Source: Spiro-02 sp034114085 (GTDB taxonomy: Bacteria > Spirochaetota > Spirochaetia > Sphaerochaetales > Sphaerochaetaceae). Taken from it: a stretch of 64,000 bases of DNA. Every line of letters begins with the position of its first letter. Position 1 is the stretch's first letter. A model generated the notes under the pieces. The model was not told the DNA's origin. It saw only the letters and a list, made by a program, of their open reading frames with translations, and searched no databases. Positions 25,546 to 33,567 of the stretch are shown one piece after another. Location of the stretch: contig JAXEWB010000056.1 in assembly GCA_034114085.1 (NCBI GenBank), positions 1-64,000 of the forward strand. Direction: 5' to 3'. The position numbers and the translations under genes were made by a program.

Positions 25546-26322
25546 TCAACTCTCGATGGAAAGGTCTGTATTCGCCGATATCTCCTGCCTCAGGGCAAGG
25601 AAATCAGGACTCATCATGTCTCTTGGTCGTGAGATATCGACGGCATACTCCTTTTTGACTCTCGCAGGGCACTCTGTGAGAAGAATAATCCTATCACCAA
25701 GCATCAGAGCTTCCTCAATGTTGTTGGTGACAAAGATGATGGTCCTTTTTTCTTGCGACCAGATTTTTTCAATCTCTTCCTCCATGCTGTACCTTGTCTG
25801 GGCGTCCAGAGCGCCGAACGGCTCATCCATGATTAGAATTTCAGGATCGTTTGTATAGGCCCTTGCGATACCGACACGTTGTTTCATTCCACCGGACAGC
25901 TGCGGCGGCCTGGCGTTCTCAAATCCCTGAAGACCTACAAGATCTATGTACTTTTGTGCCTTCTCTCTCCTTGCATCCTTGGGGACGCCTCTGTTCTTTG
26001 GGCCAAGCTCAACGTTTTCCATAACCGTCAGCCACGAGAATACACCAGTCTTCTGAAACACCATCCCCATCTTCGGATTTGGCCCCTCGATGTTCACTCC
26101 GTCAAGAACAACTCTTCCTTCATCAGGATATTCAAGCCCGGAGATGATGTTCAAAAGGACGCTTTTTCCACAGTGGCCCGGCCCGAGAATAACTAGGAAT
26201 TCATTATCTTCGACAGCAAGAGAAAGATTGTCGATGACTTTGTGCATGTCTTTCTTTCCCATTTTGTACGACTTGGATACATTTTCTATGTATAGTTTGT
26301 TTTCTTCTCTAGTAAGCTCCAT
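25546..26322 (-). CDS. ABC transporter ATP-binding protein (NitT/TauT type)
   Basis: The ABC ATPase has a Walker A of unusual form, LGPGHCGKSVLLNII, a canonical signature LSGGMKQRVGIARA, Walker B ILIMDEPFGALD and the switch IFVTNNIEEAL, where the usual histidine of the H-loop is replaced by asparagine. ATG 26322 is preferred to the upstream TTG 26340 and overlaps the permease stop by 14 bp. Its partner ATPase has the reverse defects (good H-loop, poor signature), consistent with an asymmetric heterodimer. Confidence 0.86.
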   Translation of the reverse strand: MELTREENKLYIENVSKSYKMGKKDMHKVIDNLSLAVEDNEFLVILGPGHCGKSVLLNIISGLEYPDEGRVVLDGVNIEGPNPKMGMVFQKTGVFSWLTVMENVELGPKNRGVPKDARREKAQKYIDLVGLQGFENARPPQLSGGMKQRVGIARAYTNDPEILIMDEPFGALDAQTRYSMEEEIEKIWSQEKRTIIFVTNNIEEALMLGDRIILLTECPARVKKEYAVDISRPRDMMSPDFLALRQEISANTDLSIES

Positions 26323-27094
26323 GGCACACCCACTTTTCAAGATAATTAGTCAATATGGCGAGGACGGCCCCAACAACGCCTATGACGATCATTCCTACCA
26401 TGATGAGAGGCACATCGAATGCATCCATCCCCCTCTGGATCAGGAATCCCAGACCTGCTTGGGCGCCGATCATCTCTGCGGCCATGACGACCATGAGGCC
26501 GCCGCTTGTCGCTGTTCTGAGTCCTGCGAATATCGCTGGAAACGAAGCCGGAAGAGCAATACCGAACAGCAGCCTTTTGTTGTCTGCGTTGAACATTCTT
26601 CCGACATTCAGATACAGGGGATCTACAAGCTTGATGCTTGTTGCGGTATTCAGAACCATTGGCGTAAATGTTCCGATAAAGACTATGACGATTTTCGGTA
26701 TCTCGCCTATTCCCATAAGCATGATTACAAGAGGCAACCAAGCGATTGGCGGGATTGGCCTGATGAGTTCGAACAGTGTACCAAGTGTCGCTTCTGCGGT
26801 TTTATTCCAACCCAACAGGATCCCGAACGGAACCCCCAGGCCACAGGAAAAGATGAGTGCTATGAGTACCCGTCTGAGACTGGCCCAAATATGGCCCCAG
26901 ATGTATTGACCACTGATTTTGACTGTGAATGTCTTCAGGAAACGGTTGAATACTGCAGTAGGCGTAGGAACCAGAACGCTGTTGACACTGGATGCAAGGA
27001 GCCAGACCAAAATAAGTAGCACTATTGATAGGGCAGGGCATACTGTATAAAGGACGTTACCCCAAAAGCTTCTTTTTTTGATGGTCTTTCCCAT
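26309..27094 (-). CDS. ABC transporter permease (NitT/TauT type)
   Basis: The 261-residue inner-membrane protein has about six hydrophobic helices and a BPD_transp_1 EAA-type loop (ELIRPIPPIAWLPLVIML region). The frame is open far upstream, but the first 145 codons are antisense-like sequence covering the other permease. ATG 27094 is chosen because it overlaps the preceding stop as TAATG and has GGAG 8-9 bases upstream. It pairs with the permease at 27094-27876. Confidence 0.88.
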   Translation of the reverse strand: MGKTIKKRSFWGNVLYTVCPALSIVLLILVWLLASSVNSVLVPTPTAVFNRFLKTFTVKISGQYIWGHIWASLRRVLIALIFSCGLGVPFGILLGWNKTAEATLGTLFELIRPIPPIAWLPLVIMLMGIGEIPKIVIVFIGTFTPMVLNTATSIKLVDPLYLNVGRMFNADNKRLLFGIALPASFPAIFAGLRTATSGGLMVVMAAEMIGAQAGLGFLIQRGMDAFDVPLIMVGMIVIGVVGAVLAILTNYLEKWVCHGAY

Positions 27095-27876
27095 TATACA
27101 GTTCTCCATTTCACGATTTTGTCTTCGATTTTTTTGAATACCCATGAGAACAGATATCCCAGGATGCCTATGGTGACCATTCCGACTATGATGATATCGA
27201 TTCTGGAGTAAGCGCGTCCGGATGAAATCATGTATCCGAGCCCGGCGTTTGCCGCAAGAAGTTCTGCTGCAACAAGGGTACTCCAGGCACAGTTCAATGC
27301 AATGCGTATTCCTGTGAAGGTAAGTGGCATCGCTGAGGGTATTGCCACATGGCAGAATACGTAGAAATTGGATGCACCAAAGGTTTTTGCGACATTTATC
27401 ATCGTCTTGTTCGTTTCCTTGATCCCTGTATAGGCATTGATGAGGCAAGGTACAAATGACGCAAGGAAAATGATCAGGGCCTTTGCGCCCATTCCTATTC
27501 CAACCCAGAGAATCGTCAGAGGAATCCATGAGATGGGGGGAATAGGTCTGATAATCTCAAACAATGGTCTGACAAAGCGGTCTATAGGTTTGTACCATCC
27601 CATGAGCCAGCCAAGCGGAACTCCGATGATTATGGCAAGGAAAAGCCCTGAACAGGCGATTTGTAGACTTACCCAAATGTTTGTGGGGAGCGTAGCTCCG
27701 TCTGGTCGAAGGTCTGCTAGTTTTGTTACAAAGGTTTTGGCGATTGTCGACAGGCTCGGAAGAATTTTGGTTATTCCTGATTTCGCGACAAGTTCCCAAG
27801 TCAAAAGAAACAGGCAGACCGTTGCGATAGAATAAATTGCATAGATTATTTTGCTTTTTTCTTTCTTCTGTTTCAT
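27094..27876 (-). CDS. ABC transporter permease (NitT/TauT type)
   Basis: The 260-residue permease has six or so membrane helices and the loop EIIRPIPPISWIPLTILWVG typical of the nitrate/sulfonate/taurine family. ATG 27876 has AAGGTGA upstream. It is closely similar in plan to the following permease, and the two form the channel heterodimer. A stem-loop at 27890-27917 separates it from the binding-protein gene. Confidence 0.88.
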   Translation of the reverse strand: MKQKKEKSKIIYAIYSIATVCLFLLTWELVAKSGITKILPSLSTIAKTFVTKLADLRPDGATLPTNIWVSLQIACSGLFLAIIIGVPLGWLMGWYKPIDRFVRPLFEIIRPIPPISWIPLTILWVGIGMGAKALIIFLASFVPCLINAYTGIKETNKTMINVAKTFGASNFYVFCHVAIPSAMPLTFTGIRIALNCAWSTLVAAELLAANAGLGYMISSGRAYSRIDIIIVGMVTIGILGYLFSWVFKKIEDKIVKWRTV

Positions 27877-27889
27877 CAATTGCTCACCT

Positions 27890-27917
27890 TTTGCGGAGCC
27901 GATTGGCTCCGCAAAAA
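27890..27917 (-). terminator. Intra-operon stem-loop between binding protein and permease
   Basis: Twelve-base perfect arms (TTTTGCGGAGCC and its complement) flank a 4-base loop. On the minus strand the stem follows the stop of the binding-protein gene and precedes the permease ribosome-binding site. Such stem-loops usually stabilise the upstream message and lower downstream expression, giving more binding protein than transporter. There is no long T tract after it, so it is probably not a full terminator. Confidence 0.7.
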
Positions 27918-27926
27918 TATTGGAGT

Positions 27927-29078
27927 TTATTTGTTAGTACAGAGATTGTTCACGATGTCGCCGACAAAATAGTTGACGGTGAACTTCGCAAGATCTTCCG
28001 GTGTGTATGAACCAATTTTTTCTACGTAGAACCGGAGAGGACCTCTGTGTCCTTCGTAGATCGGGAAAGTCCCATTGCTTGTCACGTCGTTGAACATGTG
28101 GTATGCATCCTCGAGATTAAACAGTGTGTCGTGCGTAAGAATATTGAGGTTTGCTTCCTTTGTGCTTGTTACGCCGCTTTGCTCGCTGATGTTGGTGTAA
28201 TATTCAGCAGCTTTGTCCAGATTGACACCGTTGTCGGCATAGACCCAGTCGACTGCTTTGTAATACAACTCAATGAACTTTGCGATGGCTTCGCGCTTCT
28301 TTGGATCAGCATAGCTGTTGGGGTTTGCGACGAGTGTTACACAGATGTTGCTCTCCAGGGCATTTGCATCCATGACTTTTGTGTAGTTCTTTCTGAGTTC
28401 CTCGTTGTACGAATACGAGCCCCATACTCCTCCGATGTCAATCTTTCTGGCGAGAAGCGCCGTGTTTGCGCTTGCGACATCCATGTTTGTGATTTTGACG
28501 TCATCAAGTGTGAGTCCAAGGTCTGCGAGTCCCAATCCAAGCGTGTAGTGTAAAGTTGTTCCCTTTGTTACAATGACTTCTCTGCCTTTCCACTGTTCCG
28601 CAGTGCCGTAAACGCCATGCTCCGTTGTCGCACCAGTCTGGGCAATATCTGTTCCGTTCTTTGCGAAGATGTTGATGGAGGCGTTGTCCCAGGCCGCGGG
28701 GCCAAGAACGAGACATCCATTTCTCAAGACACCATTGAGTACGCCTCCGATTCCAGTCGTTCCACAATCCCATGAGTTGGATGACAAGGCTTCCATCTGG
28801 ACAGGGCCGTTGCTGAACGTGATGATCTCAGCGTCGATGTTGGCTTTTTCATATCCTCCGAACTGCTGGATGAGGTAGATAAGAAAGCCATGGTGTGTTC
28901 CTGCATGTGTCGAGATGACAAGGTGTGTTTTTTCCGCAAGCGGCTTGACATCTGCAAATACAGCGGCTTCAGATTCAGATACAGTAGTAGCCTTGCTTGT
29001 CGTTTCCGATGAACCACCCGCAAAAACCATTGTTGCGGCAATGATCATGACCAACAGGATAGACAATGTTTTTTTCAT
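27927..29078 (-). CDS. ABC transporter substrate-binding protein (NitT/TauT type)
   Basis: The 383-residue protein has a signal peptide of about 20 residues (MKKTLSILLVMIIAATMVFA) followed by GGSSETT. There is no lipobox cysteine, a form I associate with Sphaerochaeta-type secreted binding proteins. The mature part has the SsuA/NMT1-like pattern, with VISTHAGTHHGFLIYLIQQF near residue 50 and KGTTLHYTLGLGLADLGL near 170. The family usually binds small sulfonates, nitrate or pyrimidine precursors. With sugar-phosphate genes all around, the ligand here may be a sugar acid or sulfo-sugar, which is inference. Confidence 0.85.
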   Translation of the reverse strand: MKKTLSILLVMIIAATMVFAGGSSETTSKATTVSESEAAVFADVKPLAEKTHLVISTHAGTHHGFLIYLIQQFGGYEKANIDAEIITFSNGPVQMEALSSNSWDCGTTGIGGVLNGVLRNGCLVLGPAAWDNASINIFAKNGTDIAQTGATTEHGVYGTAEQWKGREVIVTKGTTLHYTLGLGLADLGLTLDDVKITNMDVASANTALLARKIDIGGVWGSYSYNEELRKNYTKVMDANALESNICVTLVANPNSYADPKKREAIAKFIELYYKAVDWVYADNGVNLDKAAEYYTNISEQSGVTSTKEANLNILTHDTLFNLEDAYHMFNDVTSNGTFPIYEGHRGPLRFYVEKIGSYTPEDLAKFTVNYFVGDIVNNLCTNK

Positions 29079-29095
29079 ATGTTTCCTCCTAAGTT

Positions 29096-29908
29096 TTATA
29101 CTTTTTTTCTAAGTTCTTTGACGATGGACATGAATTTCTTGACTCTTTCCTTGTCGACAGCATTCTCGAACTTTCCTTCAAACTTAAAGTAAGTCCCTAC
29201 GACTGCACCATCGGCGATGTTGAGCAAGCTTTCAATTGTGTCGGGCTTACAGCCTGTATTGGCGAATATCAGTGTATCGCCAGCGGTGGCTTTCGCCCTT
29301 CTCAGTATTTCAGGATCTAAAGCGACACCCGCTGTTGCACCTGATACGCAGAGTGCGTCCGGTTTACAGTTGAACACTGTCGTTTTCGCAATGGATTCGA
29401 TTGTTCTGTCTCCAAGATATGCAGCAGCCTCTGGAACAATGTTGAAGAGAAGCTTTACGTCTTCGGCACTGATTGCATGTTGATGCCTAATTACTTCGCC
29501 ACAGTTTGTATTCCAAAGTCCAAAGTCGCTTGCATAGACGCCAGTAAAAATTTCCCTGATGAACTTGGCCCCCGTCGCTACTGCAAGATCAAGGGATGCC
29601 GTTGGATCCCAGAGACAATTGACGCCGAAAGGAACATTCAGTATACCTTTTAGCTCTCCAATGACTCTGGCCATTGATGCTACCGTTTCTGTCTTAACCT
29701 TTGTCAAATACGGTAAACTGTATTCGTTGCTGAACATGATAGCATCTATGCCACCTTCCTGTAGAGCCAGAACGTCTGCCTTTGCTTTTTCGACGACCCA
29801 CTCCATTCCTTTTTCCTTGTCATAGCGAGGGTCTCCTGGCATCGCCTGAAGATGGCACATTGCGATAATCACCTTTTCGGTTCCTATCACTTCCTTTAAC
29901 CAGCTCAC
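29096..29908 (-). CDS. BtpA/SgcQ-family protein
   Basis: The 270-residue protein starts at GTG 29908, with GGAGG upstream, and reads IAMCHLQAMPGDPRYDKEKG, the signature start of the BtpA family. It continues with EGGIDAIMFSNEY and ends with GAVVGTYFK, a phosphate-binding-type barrel end. BtpA was first linked to photosystem I assembly. The SgcQ member lies in a sugar locus, and the fold suggests a TIM-barrel enzyme acting on a phosphorylated compound. It is the first gene of the operon. Confidence 0.85.
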   Translation of the reverse strand: MSWLKEVIGTEKVIIAMCHLQAMPGDPRYDKEKGMEWVVEKAKADVLALQEGGIDAIMFSNEYSLPYLTKVKTETVASMARVIGELKGILNVPFGVNCLWDPTASLDLAVATGAKFIREIFTGVYASDFGLWNTNCGEVIRHQHAISAEDVKLLFNIVPEAAAYLGDRTIESIAKTTVFNCKPDALCVSGATAGVALDPEILRRAKATAGDTLIFANTGCKPDTIESLLNIADGAVVGTYFKFEGKFENAVDKERVKKFMSIVKELRKKV

Positions 29909-29955
29909 GTATCTTCCTCCTTAAAGAAATATGCGGAAGATGAGCGATAACTCAC

Positions 29956-30001
29956 CTTTCATTCTTAAGACAAAGTATAAATCAAACTTTCATTTTTGCA
30001 A
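29956..30001 (-). promoter_or_regulatory. Promoter of the sgc-like operon with paired repeats
   Basis: On the minus strand a -35 hexamer TTGCAA (29996-30001) and a -10 hexamer TATACT (29974-29979) are 16 bp apart, 66 bases before the GTG of the BtpA gene. The 8-mer AATGAAAG occurs twice, at 29987-29994 inside the spacer and at 29956-29963 just past the start site, 31 bp apart. That is three helical turns, a layout expected for a DeoR-type repressor. The regulator would be the last gene of the operon. Confidence 0.55.
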
Positions 30002-30220
30002 CTATTATTTCAAAAATTTGCAATAAATACATCAAATATGACGTTAATTGATTGAATAACTACAAGCTATAATACATCGTACTCAAAATAACTTATTTAT
30101 TTATAAATATTTGTTTATAGATTTACGGTTATTCGCTGTTTGATGTGGGTAACTGTATAGATAAGAGACACAAGATTGATCTACCCGTGTATACTGTTTT
30201 CAGTAGAAGGAGAAAACAGC

Positions 30221-30361
30221 ATGACAGGCAATCGAGCATACGAAGCAGCATTGGGAATACAAAAGCCATGGTCCATTGCGAGCACGGCTTTCAGCGTGAA
30301 TGAGGAAAGCGGACGGATGGAGATAGTCTGTTCCTGTAAAAGTGCGTGTAACCGGGCGTGA
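30221..30361 (+). pseudogene. ISL3-type transposase N-terminal remnant
   Basis: A short frame with a good ribosome-binding site (AGAAGGAGA before ATG 30221) reads MTGNRAYEAALGIQKPWSIA and on through FSVNEESGRMEI. The LGIxxPW pattern followed by a short acidic strand is the start of ISL3-family transposases. It stops after 46 codons, and the next 300 bases show no continuation, so this is a truncated relic. Confidence 0.45.
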
Positions 30362-30690
30362 CTTGATTAGGCGAGGCCTCTTATATCCTTGCGGAAAGTG
30401 TAAGAGTATCGCCGGCTATAATTACAGCACAAACGGCAAAGAAGCTAGTACCCAATGTTGCCCAAAACATTGGCCGATCAGTATTTTGAATCATCCCAAT
30501 AGGAATTACACAAATTCTCGGTATATCAATTATGAAGGAACAATACATCTGTAAATTGCGGTTTGTTGCAGTCCAATTGTCATTCTTTTTGGTTCGATGA
30601 CGGCTGGCCGCCTGTTAAGGGAGATACGTAATCTTTCGGTGTCTACCACCCCATGGATTATATATGGCGGTTGTCCTCCGTCCTGCAACG
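30362..30690. other. Stretch without a recognisable gene
   Basis: No frame here looks coding on either strand. It may hold degraded remains of the ISL3 element that starts at 30221. It separates that relic from the 3 prime end of the histidine kinase gene. Confidence 0.4.
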
Positions 30691-32529
30691 TTAATCTTTC
30701 CCCACCGGCAGCAATATCGTTATGACAGTACCATGGTTCTGCCTGCTACAGATGAATAGCGACGCTTGTCCGCCATAGAGAAGCTGCAACCGCTTTGCAG
30801 TGTTCACAAGTCCGATATGCTCGGATGGCTCCCGTTTGTTTGTCACAAGCCGTTTCCGGATTTCCTTCAGGTTCTGTGGCGATGTCCCCAGTCCATCGTC
30901 GATAATCCGGATCCGCATCTGCGTCAACGTTTTCATAGTGAACGAAATACGAATGGAGGAATTTGTTTTTTTCTCCCTGATTCCATGGTAGATGGCGTTT
31001 TCTATGAGTGGCTGCAGCATCAATTTCGCAACACGAATGTTTGGATCGACATCCGAAATATCCCAGGATACATCGAATTGGTTCCGATATCTGGCTTTCT
31101 GGATATCGATATAGGAGTTGGTGATACGTATTTCATCGTACAGAAGCGCCATGCTCCCGTGATCATCCAATGCGTAGTGCAGGACATCGGAAAGGCGCTC
31201 CATCATGTCGGAGGCTTGATTTGGACCTTGTGTCAAGGCGATGGTCTTCCATAGGATTGTCTGTATGGTATTGTACAGGAAATGAGGGTTCAACTGGGAC
31301 TGCAAGGCAAGTAGCTCCAGGGTCTTCGCATAATACTTTCGCTCCGACAACTGCACCTGAAGATAATCTATCTGGATGAACGACCGGATGACATTCTGCA
31401 TGACATAGTGAAACAGATCGCCTTGGGTGTTTGAAATAGCGGGGATTTCTTTGCCTTCCTTTGCCAGCTGGATGACGTTGACCAACTCAATGATTTGCCC
31501 GTAGTTCCGAACCGCCAGCAGATATGCGACGAACAGGCCGAACAAACCCGCTATGACACAGACGGCAAGGACCAACCGGATCAACATATCCGGTACGGCG
31601 TATGTTTCCATTTTGGGTATGAGGTAGAGATACTGCCAGTCATACAACGACGATGGCAACTGGTAGCTACGATAAGCGCCGGATGCCGCTGTATACGGAT
31701 TCACCGACTCTGAACCATGTGTTCCAGGTTCGAGAACAGCTGGGGGTCTGGAGTCCAAATGACTCTGGAACACAACCTGTCCGTTGGCGTCTAGGACGAA
31801 CAATCGCTCATTGTCCCCGTTGAGCAGCTTTGCCAGGGCCTTGTTCAGTTGATTTTCCATGACATTGAGAACCAGTATCCCATCCGGTTCTTGTTTTCCG
31901 GAGGAATATATTTTGTGGTAGATAGTCAGGACCTTCGCTGACGTACCGGCTTGGAACAGGTAGTTGTCGATAGTTCGGAATTCAAACCAGTATCGCTCGG
32001 GACGATTGATATGCTCTTGATAACTTCGCATCCATGAAGTATCGAAGAAAAAATCAAGATTGGAAAAACGGTTGGAACTGGAAATGAACCATCCGCTGTC
32101 ATTGTTGAAATAGACATAGAGCGAGGCTATGTTCGGATTGAAACTGGCTGAGCCATAGAGCAGGTCCACGATAGTGTTCACGACTTCATAGTCCTGGGCA
32201 GGAATGCCTTGTTCCGTTTCCATTTTCAATATGACGTTCTTGAGTCTGAGACGGACTGAAGGATTTGCGCTCAACGTAATGTTGAGTCGTTCCAGCTCAC
32301 TAATCATGGAATCAATAGTTGCTGCGTTTGCTGACAATTGCTCCATGTTCCGACGGTCTATTTCCGTTTTTACATAGGTGGTGAGCATCCATATCGATAC
32401 AGAACCGATCAGCAGCAATGGAATGAGCATGGGCAGGATGAACAAGAGCATGTTTTTGACAAAAAATTTCTGTTTCATGGATGTGAATACATCCTGTATC
32501 CTGTCCGTTCGTTCAGGCGATGGTTTCAT
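30691..32529 (-). CDS. Sensor histidine kinase, YesM type
   Basis: The 612-residue membrane kinase has a transmembrane helix near residues 25-50, a periplasmic sensor domain of about 250 residues, and a second helix near 310-335. The His_kinase/HATPase module of the LytS/YesM family follows: phosphoacceptor in QSQLNPHFLYNTIQ near residue 415, N box LIENAIYHGIRE, and G box IDDGLGTS. It follows the response-regulator gene by 12 bp on the same strand. YesM/YesN pairs usually sense an extracellular carbohydrate and switch on a neighbouring ABC importer, here the divergent operon starting at 33568. Confidence 0.9.
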   Translation of the reverse strand: MKPSPERTDRIQDVFTSMKQKFFVKNMLLFILPMLIPLLLIGSVSIWMLTTYVKTEIDRRNMEQLSANAATIDSMISELERLNITLSANPSVRLRLKNVILKMETEQGIPAQDYEVVNTIVDLLYGSASFNPNIASLYVYFNNDSGWFISSSNRFSNLDFFFDTSWMRSYQEHINRPERYWFEFRTIDNYLFQAGTSAKVLTIYHKIYSSGKQEPDGILVLNVMENQLNKALAKLLNGDNERLFVLDANGQVVFQSHLDSRPPAVLEPGTHGSESVNPYTAASGAYRSYQLPSSLYDWQYLYLIPKMETYAVPDMLIRLVLAVCVIAGLFGLFVAYLLAVRNYGQIIELVNVIQLAKEGKEIPAISNTQGDLFHYVMQNVIRSFIQIDYLQVQLSERKYYAKTLELLALQSQLNPHFLYNTIQTILWKTIALTQGPNQASDMMERLSDVLHYALDDHGSMALLYDEIRITNSYIDIQKARYRNQFDVSWDISDVDPNIRVAKLMLQPLIENAIYHGIREKKTNSSIRISFTMKTLTQMRIRIIDDGLGTSPQNLKEIRKRLVTNKREPSEHIGLVNTAKRLQLLYGGQASLFICSRQNHGTVITILLPVGKD

Positions 32530-32541
32530 ATATTGGCTTTC

Positions 32542-33291
32542 CTAAGGATTCATGTCCATGTGTTGCCTGTTTCTGAATTCTTTGGGACTGGTGCCGTAGA
32601 ATATTCTGAACGCCCTTGAGAAACTATTCGCGTTCATGTACCCAGTCCTCCTACTGATTTCCTGTATCGGCAATGGCCCGCCTATCAACAAATCTTTTGC
32701 GGCCTCCATCCTGATTCTCAAAAGATAGTCATAAAATTTTTCATTGGTCTGCTGATGGAACAAGGAACTCAGGTAGTATGGATTGAGACCTACATGGTAT
32801 GCCGCGCTTTCCAATGAAGCGTTCCTCAGGTTCTGGGTGATGTATTTTTTCACTTGCCCAATAACTTTGTTCCCGGAGCCCTCCTGATTCAAGGAGGAAT
32901 CGGCCGTCGTCTTTATGCTGGTCAGCTCTTCTGCGATTTTGGTGAAGACCTGTTTGAGCTCTTCATATTTTGTCGGTTTGACGATATAGTCCTTGACGCC
33001 AAGCGCCATGCAGCGTTTTGCATATTCAAAGTCACGGAAGCCGCTTATCACGACGCAACGTAGCGTCGGTTTTGTATCAATCAATTCCTGTATCAAATCC
33101 AAGCCGCTGATCCCCGGCATTTTGATGTCGGTGAGAATGACGTCTACCTCGTTGCCGGTTATGAAAGCCAACGCATCCGTCCCATTGGCAAAGACTCCCC
33201 TTACAACGAAACCTAACTCTCCCCATGGAAAATAATTCTGAAGTCCGTTACGGATTTCATATTCATCATCGACGATGACCAAATTAAGCAT
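32542..33291 (-). CDS. AraC-type response regulator, YesN type
   Basis: The 249-residue protein has a CheY receiver domain (acidic VDDEYE near residue 8, phosphoacceptor D in ILTDIKMPG near 55, lysine in YIVKPTK near 105) and a C-terminal AraC double HTH (NPYYLSSLFHQQTNEKFYDY, then SRRTGYMNANSFSRAFRIFY). It is shorter than many YesN proteins because the linker is brief. It is divergently arranged to the binding-protein gene at 33568, and the 276 bp between them is the likely target promoter region. Confidence 0.9.
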   Translation of the reverse strand: MLNLVIVDDEYEIRNGLQNYFPWGELGFVVRGVFANGTDALAFITGNEVDVILTDIKMPGISGLDLIQELIDTKPTLRCVVISGFRDFEYAKRCMALGVKDYIVKPTKYEELKQVFTKIAEELTSIKTTADSSLNQEGSGNKVIGQVKKYITQNLRNASLESAAYHVGLNPYYLSSLFHQQTNEKFYDYLLRIRMEAAKDLLIGGPLPIQEISRRTGYMNANSFSRAFRIFYGTSPKEFRNRQHMDMNP

Positions 33292-33567
33292 GTATCAATC
33301 TCCCCGTCTGTGTCAGCATATAGCGGTCCATTTTAATTTTCAAGAAAAAACTCCTTACATGGAAATCATCGGGAGCGGTAATGAACAATTATTTAGGTTG
33401 ACAATAAATATTGAATGGATTTGATGCAATATTTCACATTTGAAAAGTATTGTACAATGATATGAACTAATGTGTTGGAAATCTAAAGTCTTCACGCTAC
33501 GGACATTTGGAAGACGCATGATATCCTCAAAGCCAAGAAGGTCACATTTTTCACAAAAGGAGATTGT

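Noticed and set aside
24617..25858. Long plus-strand open frame of 413 codons opposite the RPE and ABC ATPase genes
   Set aside because: It is antisense to three well-supported genes with conserved motifs, and its own translation has no recognisable domain or ribosome-binding site.
27095..27529. N-terminal extension of the permease at 26309-27094
   Set aside because: The extra residues are a different frame of the neighbouring permease gene. The TAATG overlap and GGAG site at 27094 mark the true start.
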